Below, in pieces: positions 45,930 to 54,075 of a stretch of 64,000 bases of DNA. This DNA is from Clostridium saccharobutylicum DSM 13864 (lineage in GTDB: Bacteria > Bacillota > Clostridia > Clostridiales > Clostridiaceae). The notes under the pieces are model-generated. The model did no database searches, was not told the origin of the DNA, and saw only the letters and a list, made by a program, of their open reading frames with translations. Where the stretch lies: NCBI RefSeq assembly GCF_000473995.1, contig NC_022571.1:4309416-4373415 (forward strand). The letters are read 5' to 3'. Numbering within the stretch: position 1 is the stretch's first letter; the number at the start of each line of letters is the position of its first letter. The translations under genes were made by a program, and so were the position numbers.

Positions 45930-47984
45930 TTATGGCTCCATGATATTACCTTCAATAATGCTTATTATTTTTTTATAATATTTTAATTTTCTTTCTAAAT
46001 GATAGGATTCATTTTTCAAACTTTCTATCCTATTATTCATAATCTCTAAAATATATTTAACAATACTTATGTAAGACTTATCCAACTCAAACATAAACAA
46101 TTGTAATTCACTATCTACTTTTTCCATAATTTCATTATATATTTTCTTCATTATCGCTTTGGAATGTAACTTTAAAATTTCTATTGACTCTCCAGTAGTT
46201 TCATCACTAAATTTACTTTTAATAATATCAACATATTCCCCAACATTAATATTTATACTTGGAGGTTTTATACTATATATGGAACTTTCAACAAATTTCT
46301 TAACATAATTAAGTTTAAACTTTTCATTATTTTCATCTAGATTTTCAAATATTATTTTTATTATATTTTCCGATAAAATATTAAAATTCATAATATCACT
46401 TATCATCTTTTTCAAGTATATATCAGTATTACTATCAAAACTATTAATATCATTAATAACTTCATCAATCTCTACATACTCATAGTCTACAAAATTATAA
46501 TCTATTTGTTCATTATTGGCTTTCTTAAACAAGCCTTCATACCATTTAATATTATCATTAGACTCTTCGCTCTCTATTCTAATAGTTTTTTTCTTCACTT
46601 TAATTTCCGATAATGTTAAAAAATCAAATTCTAACTGTTTTTCCATTTCCTTTTTCTTATTGACAGCCGAATCTTTAGTCTTTTCAATTAATTCTTCAAT
46701 GCCTTTATATATTTTTTGTGATTTTAATTTTATTTTTTCTTGTTCAAGATGAATATATTTTATATCTGTATTTTCTATAATATATATTTTTTGCTTTGAT
46801 TTATCTTCTATGTCAAGTAATATTCTTTCAACTTCTTCTTTTAACTTAACCATCAAATTTTCTTTAACATCTAATTTATCACTTATTTTGTTTTTTACAT
46901 TTTCAAAATTACCAATAAACATTAATTTTTCCTTATTAAATATGAAACCATCCCATAAATCATTTAATTGCTTTATTATATAGTTCTCTTCATCTGTATA
47001 CTTATCTTTTTTCTTCAAAGCTAAATTATTTGCCATAGCTGACATAAATATAGGAGTACTATTACTAACATAATTTAATACATATTTCCTGACTCTATTA
47101 GTAAGTCTTGATTTTATATATTTATCAGTTTCAACTAAACTTTTGAACTTCCAGCCTTCATCTATAATTACATTATCGTATTTACTAGCAACAAGAAATA
47201 CATTTCCAGCACTTTCTACAGGAATTTGATTTGAAATCAAGCTCACATCTAAATTATCAAGAAATATAGCAGCTTGACTTATAAAAAAAATTATATCCAC
47301 ATATTTGAAGCATTTATCAATAGTGTATTTTCTTACAAAGTTCGAATCATTCACCCCTGGTGTGTCAAGGACTTCAATATTTTTAAGTCTTTCATCATCT
47401 ACATATATATTCATAGCTTTAATTGGAAACCTATAATTATTATACTTATCATCACATTCTTTAATTTTTTCTAATAACTCATCATAATCTTGAAAATTAA
47501 AAATTTCATTATCTCTATTTATATATTTTTCCACATCATATTCAGAAGCATTTATAAATTCAAAAACTTCTTTTACAAACTTTGCCCCTTTTATCTCCCC
47601 TTCTTTAATTAATGCATTTTTAATTTCTTTCCACTCTTTTTTGGTATAAAACTCAATTTCTATTCTTTTTGTATCCGAATAATTAATTTTAGTTATAATT
47701 TTGGTTTTAGAAATACAATCTTTAGGCAAAACATTTTCACCATTAAAAATTAATGCATTTAAAAAAGAAGATTTTCCTGAATTAACCTGCCCCATTATTC
47801 CTATTTTAAGTTTTATTTTTTCACAATCATCATCATCTTTTTTATTATTATATATTTCCATAACGCTCGAAAGTTTATTCATCTCAGTCTCAAACAAACT
47901 CTCAAGACCACTTAATTCTTCTCTTAACTTATCAACCTTATAAAATATATTTTCGTGACTAAGCTTAGTAAATTCAGTATTCAT
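45930..47984 (-). CDS. Dynamin-like GTPase (684 residues)
   Basis: A bacterial dynamin-family GTPase. G1 is GQVNSGKS (residues 65-72), a Thr-rich switch I follows (SKTKIIT), G3 is DTPG (207-210) and G4 is ASKYD (266-270). The rest (about 330-684) is helical with heptad-like stretches, as in dynamin stalks. No clear membrane-spanning helix. Dynamins of this kind bind and reshape membranes on GTP hydrolysis. Last of three genes; its start follows TAGGAGCAAATGTT, 24 bases after the beta-helix gene. Cargo and trigger unknown. Confidence 0.85.
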   Translation of the reverse strand: MNTEFTKLSHENIFYKVDKLREELSGLESLFETEMNKLSSVMEIYNNKKDDDDCEKIKLKIGIMGQVNSGKSSFLNALIFNGENVLPKDCISKTKIITKINYSDTKRIEIEFYTKKEWKEIKNALIKEGEIKGAKFVKEVFEFINASEYDVEKYINRDNEIFNFQDYDELLEKIKECDDKYNNYRFPIKAMNIYVDDERLKNIEVLDTPGVNDSNFVRKYTIDKCFKYVDIIFFISQAAIFLDNLDVSLISNQIPVESAGNVFLVASKYDNVIIDEGWKFKSLVETDKYIKSRLTNRVRKYVLNYVSNSTPIFMSAMANNLALKKKDKYTDEENYIIKQLNDLWDGFIFNKEKLMFIGNFENVKNKISDKLDVKENLMVKLKEEVERILLDIEDKSKQKIYIIENTDIKYIHLEQEKIKLKSQKIYKGIEELIEKTKDSAVNKKKEMEKQLEFDFLTLSEIKVKKKTIRIESEESNDNIKWYEGLFKKANNEQIDYNFVDYEYVEIDEVINDINSFDSNTDIYLKKMISDIMNFNILSENIIKIIFENLDENNEKFKLNYVKKFVESSIYSIKPPSININVGEYVDIIKSKFSDETTGESIEILKLHSKAIMKKIYNEIMEKVDSELQLFMFELDKSYISIVKYILEIMNNRIESLKNESYHLERKLKYYKKIISIIEGNIMEP

Positions 47985-48008
47985 AACATTTGCTCCTATA
48001 ATAATTCA

Positions 48009-49430
48009 CTAAAAATTATACGGGTTACTACAATTTGATATTACATTGCTAGAACTATTGTCATCGCCAATTGCAAATTCATTATAATATATTGCAGAAC
48101 CAACTTCTCTTGATCTACAACTATCAAAAATACAATTTACTACACTAGTTTCTACATTACCTAAATTTGAATAAATTCCACCACCTATTGCTGCTTCACA
48201 ATTATTAAATTCAGATTTTAACAATAGTGTTTTATAATATTCATTACTTTTTATATTTACAGCTCCTCCATTTTCAAGAGCTTTGCAGTTGTTAAATATA
48301 TTTTCACTCATTATGTATTGACAAAAAGATTTATTATGATTTCCTGTCAAATATATCGCCCCTCCATTTTGAGCATTGCAAAAATTAAATTGTAGATTAT
48401 TAAATTCAACTGTTTTATAGAAATCATCACTTTCTTTTATGTATAATGCTCCTCCATTTCCACCTACACTACAATTATTAAATTGTAAATTTCTGAGTTC
48501 AACATTAGAATCAATGATTGAAATCGCCCCACCATCACTTTCATTACCAAATGCAATATTGTCAAATTTACAATCACTAATACTAACATCATTATGACAT
48601 TCATATATAAGTAAAGGTCTTCTATTTTCACAATCCTTAAAAATAGACTTCTTTACATTTAAACTTGCCATGTCTTCACAAATTATTTGTCCATTAATAA
48701 ATTCTGAATCCTGAATAGAAAGTTCGACCCCACTTTTACATATCAATTTGCCATTACTTCCAAATCTTATTTGTGAATCTTTAATTCTCAATATTCCTTT
48801 TACAATTACAGTTGTATTTATAAAAAAGTTTCCTTTTAAATCATTTATTCCGTCTAGAATTTCATCATCTATTAAAAATACATCAACAAATCCCATAACA
48901 TATGGTCTAAAACACCCTGCCTTTATTTTTTTAGGTATTTTTTTTACTAAAATATTAAATTTTTTTGCATTTTCTTCAAGGATTGACATTGCAACTTCAC
49001 ACAAAAATTCTATTTCTTCCGATTCAACATTAAATATTTCTGCAAATTCAGCAACAATATTAACTTTATCTTCTTTTAACTCTCCATCCACCCCAATTAA
49101 CATTAACCCATCTAACAAAAAATTATATTTTAAATTCTCTTCCTCTATAAATTCTATAAACTCATTTACTTTTTCTTGATCTATATCAGAAACTTTATTT
49201 AAATAACTAATTATTTCTCCTTCTAATTCAAATGCATTTTGAAAACACATCAAGTATTTCACTTCAATTTTATCTACATTTCCATTAGCAAAAGCTAATG
49301 CTGATAGCATAATTAAATATAAGTCTTTATAATATAAATCTTTATATATTACAGGATGACCAATTAATTCTTTTAAATCCTTTTTAAATTCTTTTAATAA
49401 TTCTAATACACTTTTACCTTTTTGCTCCAT
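48009..49430 (-). CDS. TerB-like domain fused to right-handed beta-helix
   Basis: 473 residues from the ATG at 49430 behind AAGGGATATATTG. Residues 1-about 165 are helical and contain two TerB-like stretches (LSALAFANGNVDKIEVKYL and LMLIGVDGELKEDKVNIVAE). From about 195 it becomes a repetitive beta-helix: rungs F-[ND]-x-C-x(4,5)-G-[GS]-[AG] recur around residues 326, 356, 388, 416 and 444, like the GGAI repeats of polymorphic membrane proteins. No signal peptide, so probably cytoplasmic. It may be a scaffold or sensor for the two flanking dynamins; this is inference. Confidence 0.75.
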   Translation of the reverse strand: MEQKGKSVLELLKEFKKDLKELIGHPVIYKDLYYKDLYLIMLSALAFANGNVDKIEVKYLMCFQNAFELEGEIISYLNKVSDIDQEKVNEFIEFIEEENLKYNFLLDGLMLIGVDGELKEDKVNIVAEFAEIFNVESEEIEFLCEVAMSILEENAKKFNILVKKIPKKIKAGCFRPYVMGFVDVFLIDDEILDGINDLKGNFFINTTVIVKGILRIKDSQIRFGSNGKLICKSGVELSIQDSEFINGQIICEDMASLNVKKSIFKDCENRRPLLIYECHNDVSISDCKFDNIAFGNESDGGAISIIDSNVELRNLQFNNCSVGGNGGALYIKESDDFYKTVEFNNLQFNFCNAQNGGAIYLTGNHNKSFCQYIMSENIFNNCKALENGGAVNIKSNEYYKTLLLKSEFNNCEAAIGGGIYSNLGNVETSVVNCIFDSCRSREVGSAIYYNEFAIGDDNSSSNVISNCSNPYNF

Positions 49431-49449
49431 CAATATATCCCTTCCTAAT

Positions 49450-51042
49450 TTAAACTTCTTTTATCTTTATCCAATATATATCATTAGTTTTCAAATTTCT
49501 CACTTTATTTTTAATTAAAATATTATTATTCTTTTTCTTTTTTGGTAATTTAAAACTTGAATTAGAAAAACCTTTAATAATATTTTTTATGCTTCTTTTA
49601 TGATGCAATAACCATCCTCTATTCATGCAACTTAATTTTCTATTTATTATTTCTTTATATATAATAGAGTTATTATCATTTGAAAATAATACCTTATTTT
49701 TTAAGCTTTCATTATTACTATAATATAATCGTATATTAATTAAATTTTTATAGTTCTTATCTTTAATTCCATTTTCTTTTTTATATTCTTTAATAAAATT
49801 AACTATATTACCATTTTGCTCATCTTTCAAACTCTCATAAATATCTATCTCAACTTCTTCAGCACATTTTCTTAATAAACTTAAAAATTTCATATTTAGT
49901 TGTTTAAGTTTCTTTTCGCTTTGCTTGATTCTATCCATCTTATACGCAATTTCTTCTTGAATTAACTCTAATTTTTTTATTTCTTCTGCCTGATGAATAT
50001 TAAGTAGTAATGAAGTTATAATACTTAAATTTGCTTTTTCCCTTTTTCTTTCTTCATAAAAGCACTCTCCAAATTTATCAAAAAGTACTTGAAAATCTCT
50101 TGAAATTGTACATTTGACATCATTCATATTCCACTTTTCTAAATATTTTTTTATCTTATTTATAGAATACATATCTGAATTCTTTGATGAATATGGAATT
50201 ATGTCTAAAACGCCAACTCCCCTTTTTTTCAAACTCATTCTAATCTCATTTTCAATTTTCTCTATATCCTCAATTTGTTTTTTATCCGCCCTGCTTATTA
50301 CTATTAAGATAGGTATATCTTTTCTTAAGTTTTCCAAAAAATCAATATCACTTTGTTTTATAGTTCCACATTCGGAATCAACAAACCATAAAATATAATC
50401 ACAATAATTTAACTGTTCACTTATGAGCTTACAATCGTTGTTATCATTATAAGCCTCCTTTCCAAAAAGACTATATCCAGCAATATCCAAAAAAGATAAA
50501 TTAGAATATATTTGTTCCGGTATTTGAATAAAAATCTTATTCAAAACATTCGAAACAGGAAAATTATAAGTATCTTCGAATTCATAATATATATTTTTCA
50601 TCTCTTCTTCATTTACATCTATTATTTTATTAAACGTATTTAATAAAGATATTTTTCTATTGTCATTTTGAAGCACATATGTAGGTACCACTGTTGCTGG
50701 TGTTATCATACTTGGTAATATATTTATATCAAATAAATTATTTAAAAAACTTGATTTCCCACTATTCAAAGCTCCACCAATACCAATCATAGTTTTATTA
50801 GCAAGAGAACTACAAGCTGTATACATATAAAATTTATCAAGTTCTTTTTGAAATTTATCAACTAATTCTTTCTTATTTAAGAAATGCTCGCTTTCAATAA
50901 ACTTTAAAAAATCAGAATTAATAAAATTCTTAATATCATTAATTTGTTTATTTTCTAAATAAGAATAACTTTCATTATAACTTTGTAACATTTTACAAAT
51001 AGCTGTAAATTCTAACTTAAAATCATTACTTAGTACATCCAT
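49450..51042 (-). CDS. Dynamin-like GTPase (530 residues)
   Basis: Second bacterial dynamin, clearly different from its neighbour at 45930. G1 is GALNSGKSS (residues 90-98), G3 is DIAG (186-189), G4 is SRADK (250-254). A helical stalk-like part follows. The tail is polybasic (LPKKKKNNN near 498-506), possibly for contact with acidic lipids. The start follows GGTAGGGATAATTGAA, about 130 bases behind a sigma-A promoter. First gene of the three-gene cassette, 19 bases before the beta-helix gene. Confidence 0.85.
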   Translation of the reverse strand: MDVLSNDFKLEFTAICKMLQSYNESYSYLENKQINDIKNFINSDFLKFIESEHFLNKKELVDKFQKELDKFYMYTACSSLANKTMIGIGGALNSGKSSFLNNLFDINILPSMITPATVVPTYVLQNDNRKISLLNTFNKIIDVNEEEMKNIYYEFEDTYNFPVSNVLNKIFIQIPEQIYSNLSFLDIAGYSLFGKEAYNDNNDCKLISEQLNYCDYILWFVDSECGTIKQSDIDFLENLRKDIPILIVISRADKKQIEDIEKIENEIRMSLKKRGVGVLDIIPYSSKNSDMYSINKIKKYLEKWNMNDVKCTISRDFQVLFDKFGECFYEERKREKANLSIITSLLLNIHQAEEIKKLELIQEEIAYKMDRIKQSEKKLKQLNMKFLSLLRKCAEEVEIDIYESLKDEQNGNIVNFIKEYKKENGIKDKNYKNLINIRLYYSNNESLKNKVLFSNDNNSIIYKEIINRKLSCMNRGWLLHHKRSIKNIIKGFSNSSFKLPKKKKNNNILIKNKVRNLKTNDIYWIKIKEV

Positions 51043-51183
51043 TTCAATTATCCCTACCTTTCATTCCATTATAAATTTTATTTTTAGAAACGATAATTAT
51101 TGCAACACAACATATGCATCACATAAAAAAACAATTTCTTTCATGTAATATTTTGTAGTAATTTATCTTAAACTCTAATAAAT

Positions 51184-51212
51184 ATTATATAATCAAATTT
51201 ATTAAATGTCTA
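51184..51212 (-). promoter_or_regulatory. Sigma-A promoter of the dynamin cassette
   Basis: Minus strand: TAGACA (51207-51212, one change from TTGACA), 17-base spacer, TATAAT (51184-51189). It lacks the TAAA-N15-CGAT pattern of sigma-28, so the cassette should be expressed independently of late flagellar genes. Confidence 0.65.
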
Positions 51213-51235
51213 AGAATTTTCACTTTCATCTTCTA

Positions 51236-51279
51236 AATAAATAAGCGCCAATAACTATCCATTTAGTTACTGGTGCTTA
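51236..51279 (-). terminator. Terminator upstream of the dynamin cassette
   Basis: AAGCGCCAATAACTA (51243-51257) pairs with TAGTTACTGGTGCTT (51264-51278) with two mismatches; a T-rich stretch follows on the minus strand. It would stop transcripts from the flagellin side. Confidence 0.6.
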
Positions 51280-51293
51280 CTTGTGATGCTATA

Positions 51294-51357
51294 TTTAGGC
51301 ACATTCAAAAAAATATCCATAGCAAATTGAACGTGTTATTTATTTTCATGTCACTTA
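51294..51357. repeat. TTTAGGCAC-family element at the end of a flagellin remnant
   Basis: Left end TTTAGGCACATTCAAAAAAA; right end in reverse TAAGTGACATGAAAATAAAT. The first three bases of the right end (TAA) are the stop codon of the flagellin remnant at 51355-51477. Confidence 0.65.
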
Positions 51358-51477
51358 TTTAACATTTCCTAAAATTTCCAAACAATCTTTAGGAAAATTA
51401 TTACTCTATGCCACTAAACCAATAGCAGAATTCAATCTACTACTACTACTTATATTATTTATTCCTTTTGATTCATC
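51355..51477 (-). pseudogene. C-terminal remnant of a second flagellin gene
   Basis: Read on the minus strand it encodes LNSAIGLVA, a TAG, then SNNFPKDCLEILGNVK. The intact flagellin at 52099 ends VNSSIGLMAQSNNFPKDCLN and ILANVK. The CAA/CAG codon has become TAG and everything upstream of about DESKG is lost. No start codon. This is a decayed copy. Confidence 0.85.
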
Positions 51478-51493
51478 TTTTATCACTTCATAA

Positions 51494-51708
51494 TCATAAT
51501 TTATTATCGTAAGTAAAAGAAATATCTTTAATTTTTCTTGTCCAATCCACTTTTTCACAAATGATTTCTAGCATCTCGCATAAATCATCTCAATTTTTCT
51601 ATTTTATCTATAACCGCACCAGATAGAACGTTGCATTGCGAAGGAAGAATGTATGAGATTATTTCATCTATCTCATACCCATGTCTGATCCCTATGTTAT
51701 ATATTATA
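51494..51708 (-). pseudogene. Possible coding remnant of unknown origin
   Basis: Two protein-like frames meet with a shift near 51587: GIRHGYEIDEIISYILPSQC continuing NVLSGAVIDKIEKLR and stop, then DDLCEMLEIICEKVDWTRKI continuing KDISFTYDNKL and stop. The composition looks like a real protein tail broken by a frameshift. I do not recognise the family, and chance ORFs remain possible. Confidence 0.35.
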
Positions 51709-51721
51709 TGCCATAGCAATA

Positions 51722-51760
51722 AATAAAAAACAGATAAGACTTTAATTTATCTTACCTGTT
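51722..51760 (-). terminator. Terminator after flagellin/yjfB
   Basis: On the minus strand AACAGGTAAGA pairs with TCTTATCTGTT (11 pairs, one G-T), followed by TTTTATTTATT. It is 46 bases behind the yjfB-like stop. Confidence 0.75.
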
Positions 51761-51805
51761 ACCCCTAAGATGATTTCCTATATTGGTACCTATTTTTGTT
51801 TTATC

Positions 51806-51985
51806 TTAAATACTAACATCTATATAATTTCCTCTATCAGGATCAACTGCAACATTTCTAATCGTTTCAATCATTTGTTGAGAATTTTCATTTCCAGTAT
51901 TCATGGCTAGTTTCATTACTGATATACCAGCTAATTCTCCAATTCTTGATTGACTCATCACCATTGATAATTCAGCTATATCCAT
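51806..51985 (-). CDS. YjfB-family putative motility peptide
   Basis: 59 residues from the ATG at 51985 behind AGGGGGCAAATAA. The sequence starts MDIAELSMVMSQSRIGELAG and contains ISVMKLAMNTGNENSQQMIE, typical of the YjfB_motility family found near flagellin genes in Bacilli and Clostridia. No signal peptide. The family is linked to motility by location and sigma-D control only. It follows the flagellin gene by 113 bases, probably on the same transcript. Confidence 0.82.
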   Translation of the reverse strand: MDIAELSMVMSQSRIGELAGISVMKLAMNTGNENSQQMIETIRNVAVDPDRGNYIDVSI

Positions 51986-52098
51986 TTATTTGCCCCCTAT
52001 CAACAATTTTTGCAATTCTTCAAAATTGATAAACAATATTTTAATGCAAACTTTTCTGTATCAACATAAATCTTAACATTCAAATTCAAAATACGCTT

Positions 52099-52926
52099 CT
52101 ATTTAACATTAGCCAAAATATTCAAGCAATCTTTTGGGAAATTGTTACTTTGAGCCATTAATCCAATCGAAGAGTTAACTAACAACTGTCCTTTTGAATA
52201 ATTCATAGCTTCTTCTGCCATATCTGCATCACCAATTCTACTTTGAGCTGTTTGAATACCTAAATCTTTATTACTTAAATAATCTGCAGTTCCTTCTAGT
52301 CTAATCTGTATTGAACCATATTTACTTCTTACTTTACTTATCATTTGAGTTGCTTTATCAATAGAATCAAGAGATGAACCAACATCATTTACATCTAAAC
52401 TTCCAACTCCAATATTTTGTGCGCTTACATTAAAAAATGGTATTTGCATGCTTTCATCATCCATATTGCCAACAGTCGCTTTTAATAAACTTGTCGCTTC
52501 TCCACTTTGAGTAGAATCTGATAACTTAATCCCATTAAATTCAGTATTATTTGCAAAACTATCAATTTCTGCCTTAATACTATCAATTTCATTTTGAATC
52601 ACTTTTTTATCTCCATCATTCAAACTTCCCGCTCCAGCGCTAACTGTTAACTCTTTCATTCTATTTAAGCTATTGTTTATTTCCTGAAGTGCACCATCAA
52701 AGGTTTGTATCATTGAATTAGTATCTTGAATATCTTTACTAGCTGCGTCATTAGTCAACACCTGTATCTTTAAAGTTTCATTTTTCCCAATTCTACCCGG
52801 ATTATCTTTAGCCGAATTTAATTTATTTCCCGTACTAGCATTATTTACAGCTTTAGAAGTTTCCTCAAGTCTACTTTTATAGTTTTTATATATACTTAAC
52901 GAAAACATATTATGTGCAAGCCTCAT
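52099..52926 (-). CDS. fliC: Flagellin
   Basis: 275 residues from the ATG at 52926 behind GAGGAGGTTATCAA. It keeps the N-terminal D0/D1 helices (MRLAHNMFSLSIYKNYKSRL, then NSAKDNPGRIGKNETL) and the C-terminal DADMAEEAMNYSKGQLLVNS and SSIGLMAQSNNFPKDCLNIL. The central variable region is almost absent, so this is a minimal flagellin. The Ser/Thr-rich surface between may carry the sugars made by the adjacent locus. Transcribed from a sigma-28 promoter. Confidence 0.95.
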   Translation of the reverse strand: MRLAHNMFSLSIYKNYKSRLEETSKAVNNASTGNKLNSAKDNPGRIGKNETLKIQVLTNDAASKDIQDTNSMIQTFDGALQEINNSLNRMKELTVSAGAGSLNDGDKKVIQNEIDSIKAEIDSFANNTEFNGIKLSDSTQSGEATSLLKATVGNMDDESMQIPFFNVSAQNIGVGSLDVNDVGSSLDSIDKATQMISKVRSKYGSIQIRLEGTADYLSNKDLGIQTAQSRIGDADMAEEAMNYSKGQLLVNSSIGLMAQSNNFPKDCLNILANVK

Positions 52927-52961
52927 TTGATAACCTCCTCTTTTCATTTATTAATATTATA

Positions 52962-52988
52962 TTATCGTAAAAAATCAAAGTATCTTTA
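52962..52988 (-). promoter_or_regulatory. Sigma-28 promoter of the flagellin gene
   Basis: Minus strand: TAAA (52985-52988), 15 bases, TACGATAA (52962-52969). The sigma-D/FliA consensus is TAAA-N15-GCCGATAA; six of eight -10 bases match. It lies 36 bases upstream of the flagellin ATG. Confidence 0.8.
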
Positions 52989-53047
52989 GATATAAAGATC
53001 TGTATCTTAATTCTTATCTTTTCTATCTATAACTTATTGCAGCTTAA

Positions 53048-54046
53048 CTAAATACCACCTTTACTTATCCATTCCTCAGTTTCTTTTATTCCTTCTTCTA
53101 AAGTATATTCTGGCTCCCATCCAATTAATTTTTTAGCTTTACCATAATCACATTTTAGCTTCATTATTTCACTTTGCGGATGAATATGCTTAACGTGATT
53201 TATATTCACTCTATTTTTAGATATTATTTCAGCAAGCTCATTAACAGTAACATCTCTTCCTGTTCCTGCATTAACAATTTCACCATTTACATTTTCGCTA
53301 TAACCTGATTGAATTACAAATCTAGCACAATCTTTTACATATAATAAATCTCTAGTCTGATCTCCAGTACCATATATATTAATATCTTTACCTGAGATAG
53401 AGTTATTGATAAATATTGCTACCACTCCACCTTCTCCACCTGTCTTTTGGAATGGTCCATATGTATTAAACGGTCTTATAACAACTGTTGGAAGTTTATA
53501 TGCATTGTAATATGAAAGCACCATATTTTCTGCTGCTATCTTACTTCCACCATAAGGTGAGACAGGTTTTGTTGGATGCTTTTCACTTATACCTTCTTCA
53601 CCAGCTACATCATAAACCATACAAGTACTCATAAATACCACTTTGCAAGGATGTGTATCTTCATTTGTATCTAATACCCATTGTTCTCCTTCCATCTTAG
53701 CATTCTTTCCAAACATCTGAATTTTAGCTTTTTCAAGAATATTAAAGGTACCTACCGTATCATTATAAAAAGTAGTAGTTGGGTCATCAATACTATCTTG
53801 TACATTTATAGATGCCCCTAAATGATATATAATATCATATTTTTCTTTAAATACTTCATCTAAATCTGCTTCACTTTTTATATCGCCTTTTATAAATTTA
53901 AAGTTACTTCCAGTGAACTCTTCTATATTTTCAATTTGTCCGTTTGATAAGTTATCTAAAGCTACTACTCTATGATTATCATCTAATAATCTTTTAACAA
54001 CCCATCTTCCAATAAATCCTGCTCCACCTGTTACTAATATATTCAT
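53048..54046 (-). CDS. NAD-dependent sugar epimerase/dehydratase (extended SDR)
   Basis: 332 residues. Rossmann start MNILVTGGAGFIGRW (Gly motif residues 7-13), Asp-type NAD ring contact (VVALDNLSNG), and the active site STCMVY ... YGGSK (Ser and Tyr-xxx-Lys). The C-terminus resembles UDP-glucose/GlcNAc 4-epimerases and GDP-sugar 4,6-dehydratases. Third gene of the pseB-pseG operon, 29 bases after pseG. It may act on the same nucleotide sugar or provide a second sugar for the flagellin glycan; the substrate cannot be assigned. Confidence 0.85.
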   Translation of the reverse strand: MNILVTGGAGFIGRWVVKRLLDDNHRVVALDNLSNGQIENIEEFTGSNFKFIKGDIKSEADLDEVFKEKYDIIYHLGASINVQDSIDDPTTTFYNDTVGTFNILEKAKIQMFGKNAKMEGEQWVLDTNEDTHPCKVVFMSTCMVYDVAGEEGISEKHPTKPVSPYGGSKIAAENMVLSYYNAYKLPTVVIRPFNTYGPFQKTGGEGGVVAIFINNSISGKDINIYGTGDQTRDLLYVKDCARFVIQSGYSENVNGEIVNAGTGRDVTVNELAEIISKNRVNINHVKHIHPQSEIMKLKCDYGKAKKLIGWEPEYTLEEGIKETEEWISKGGI

Positions 54047-54075
54047 ATTTTATCTCCTTTGAAATTAATAATATT

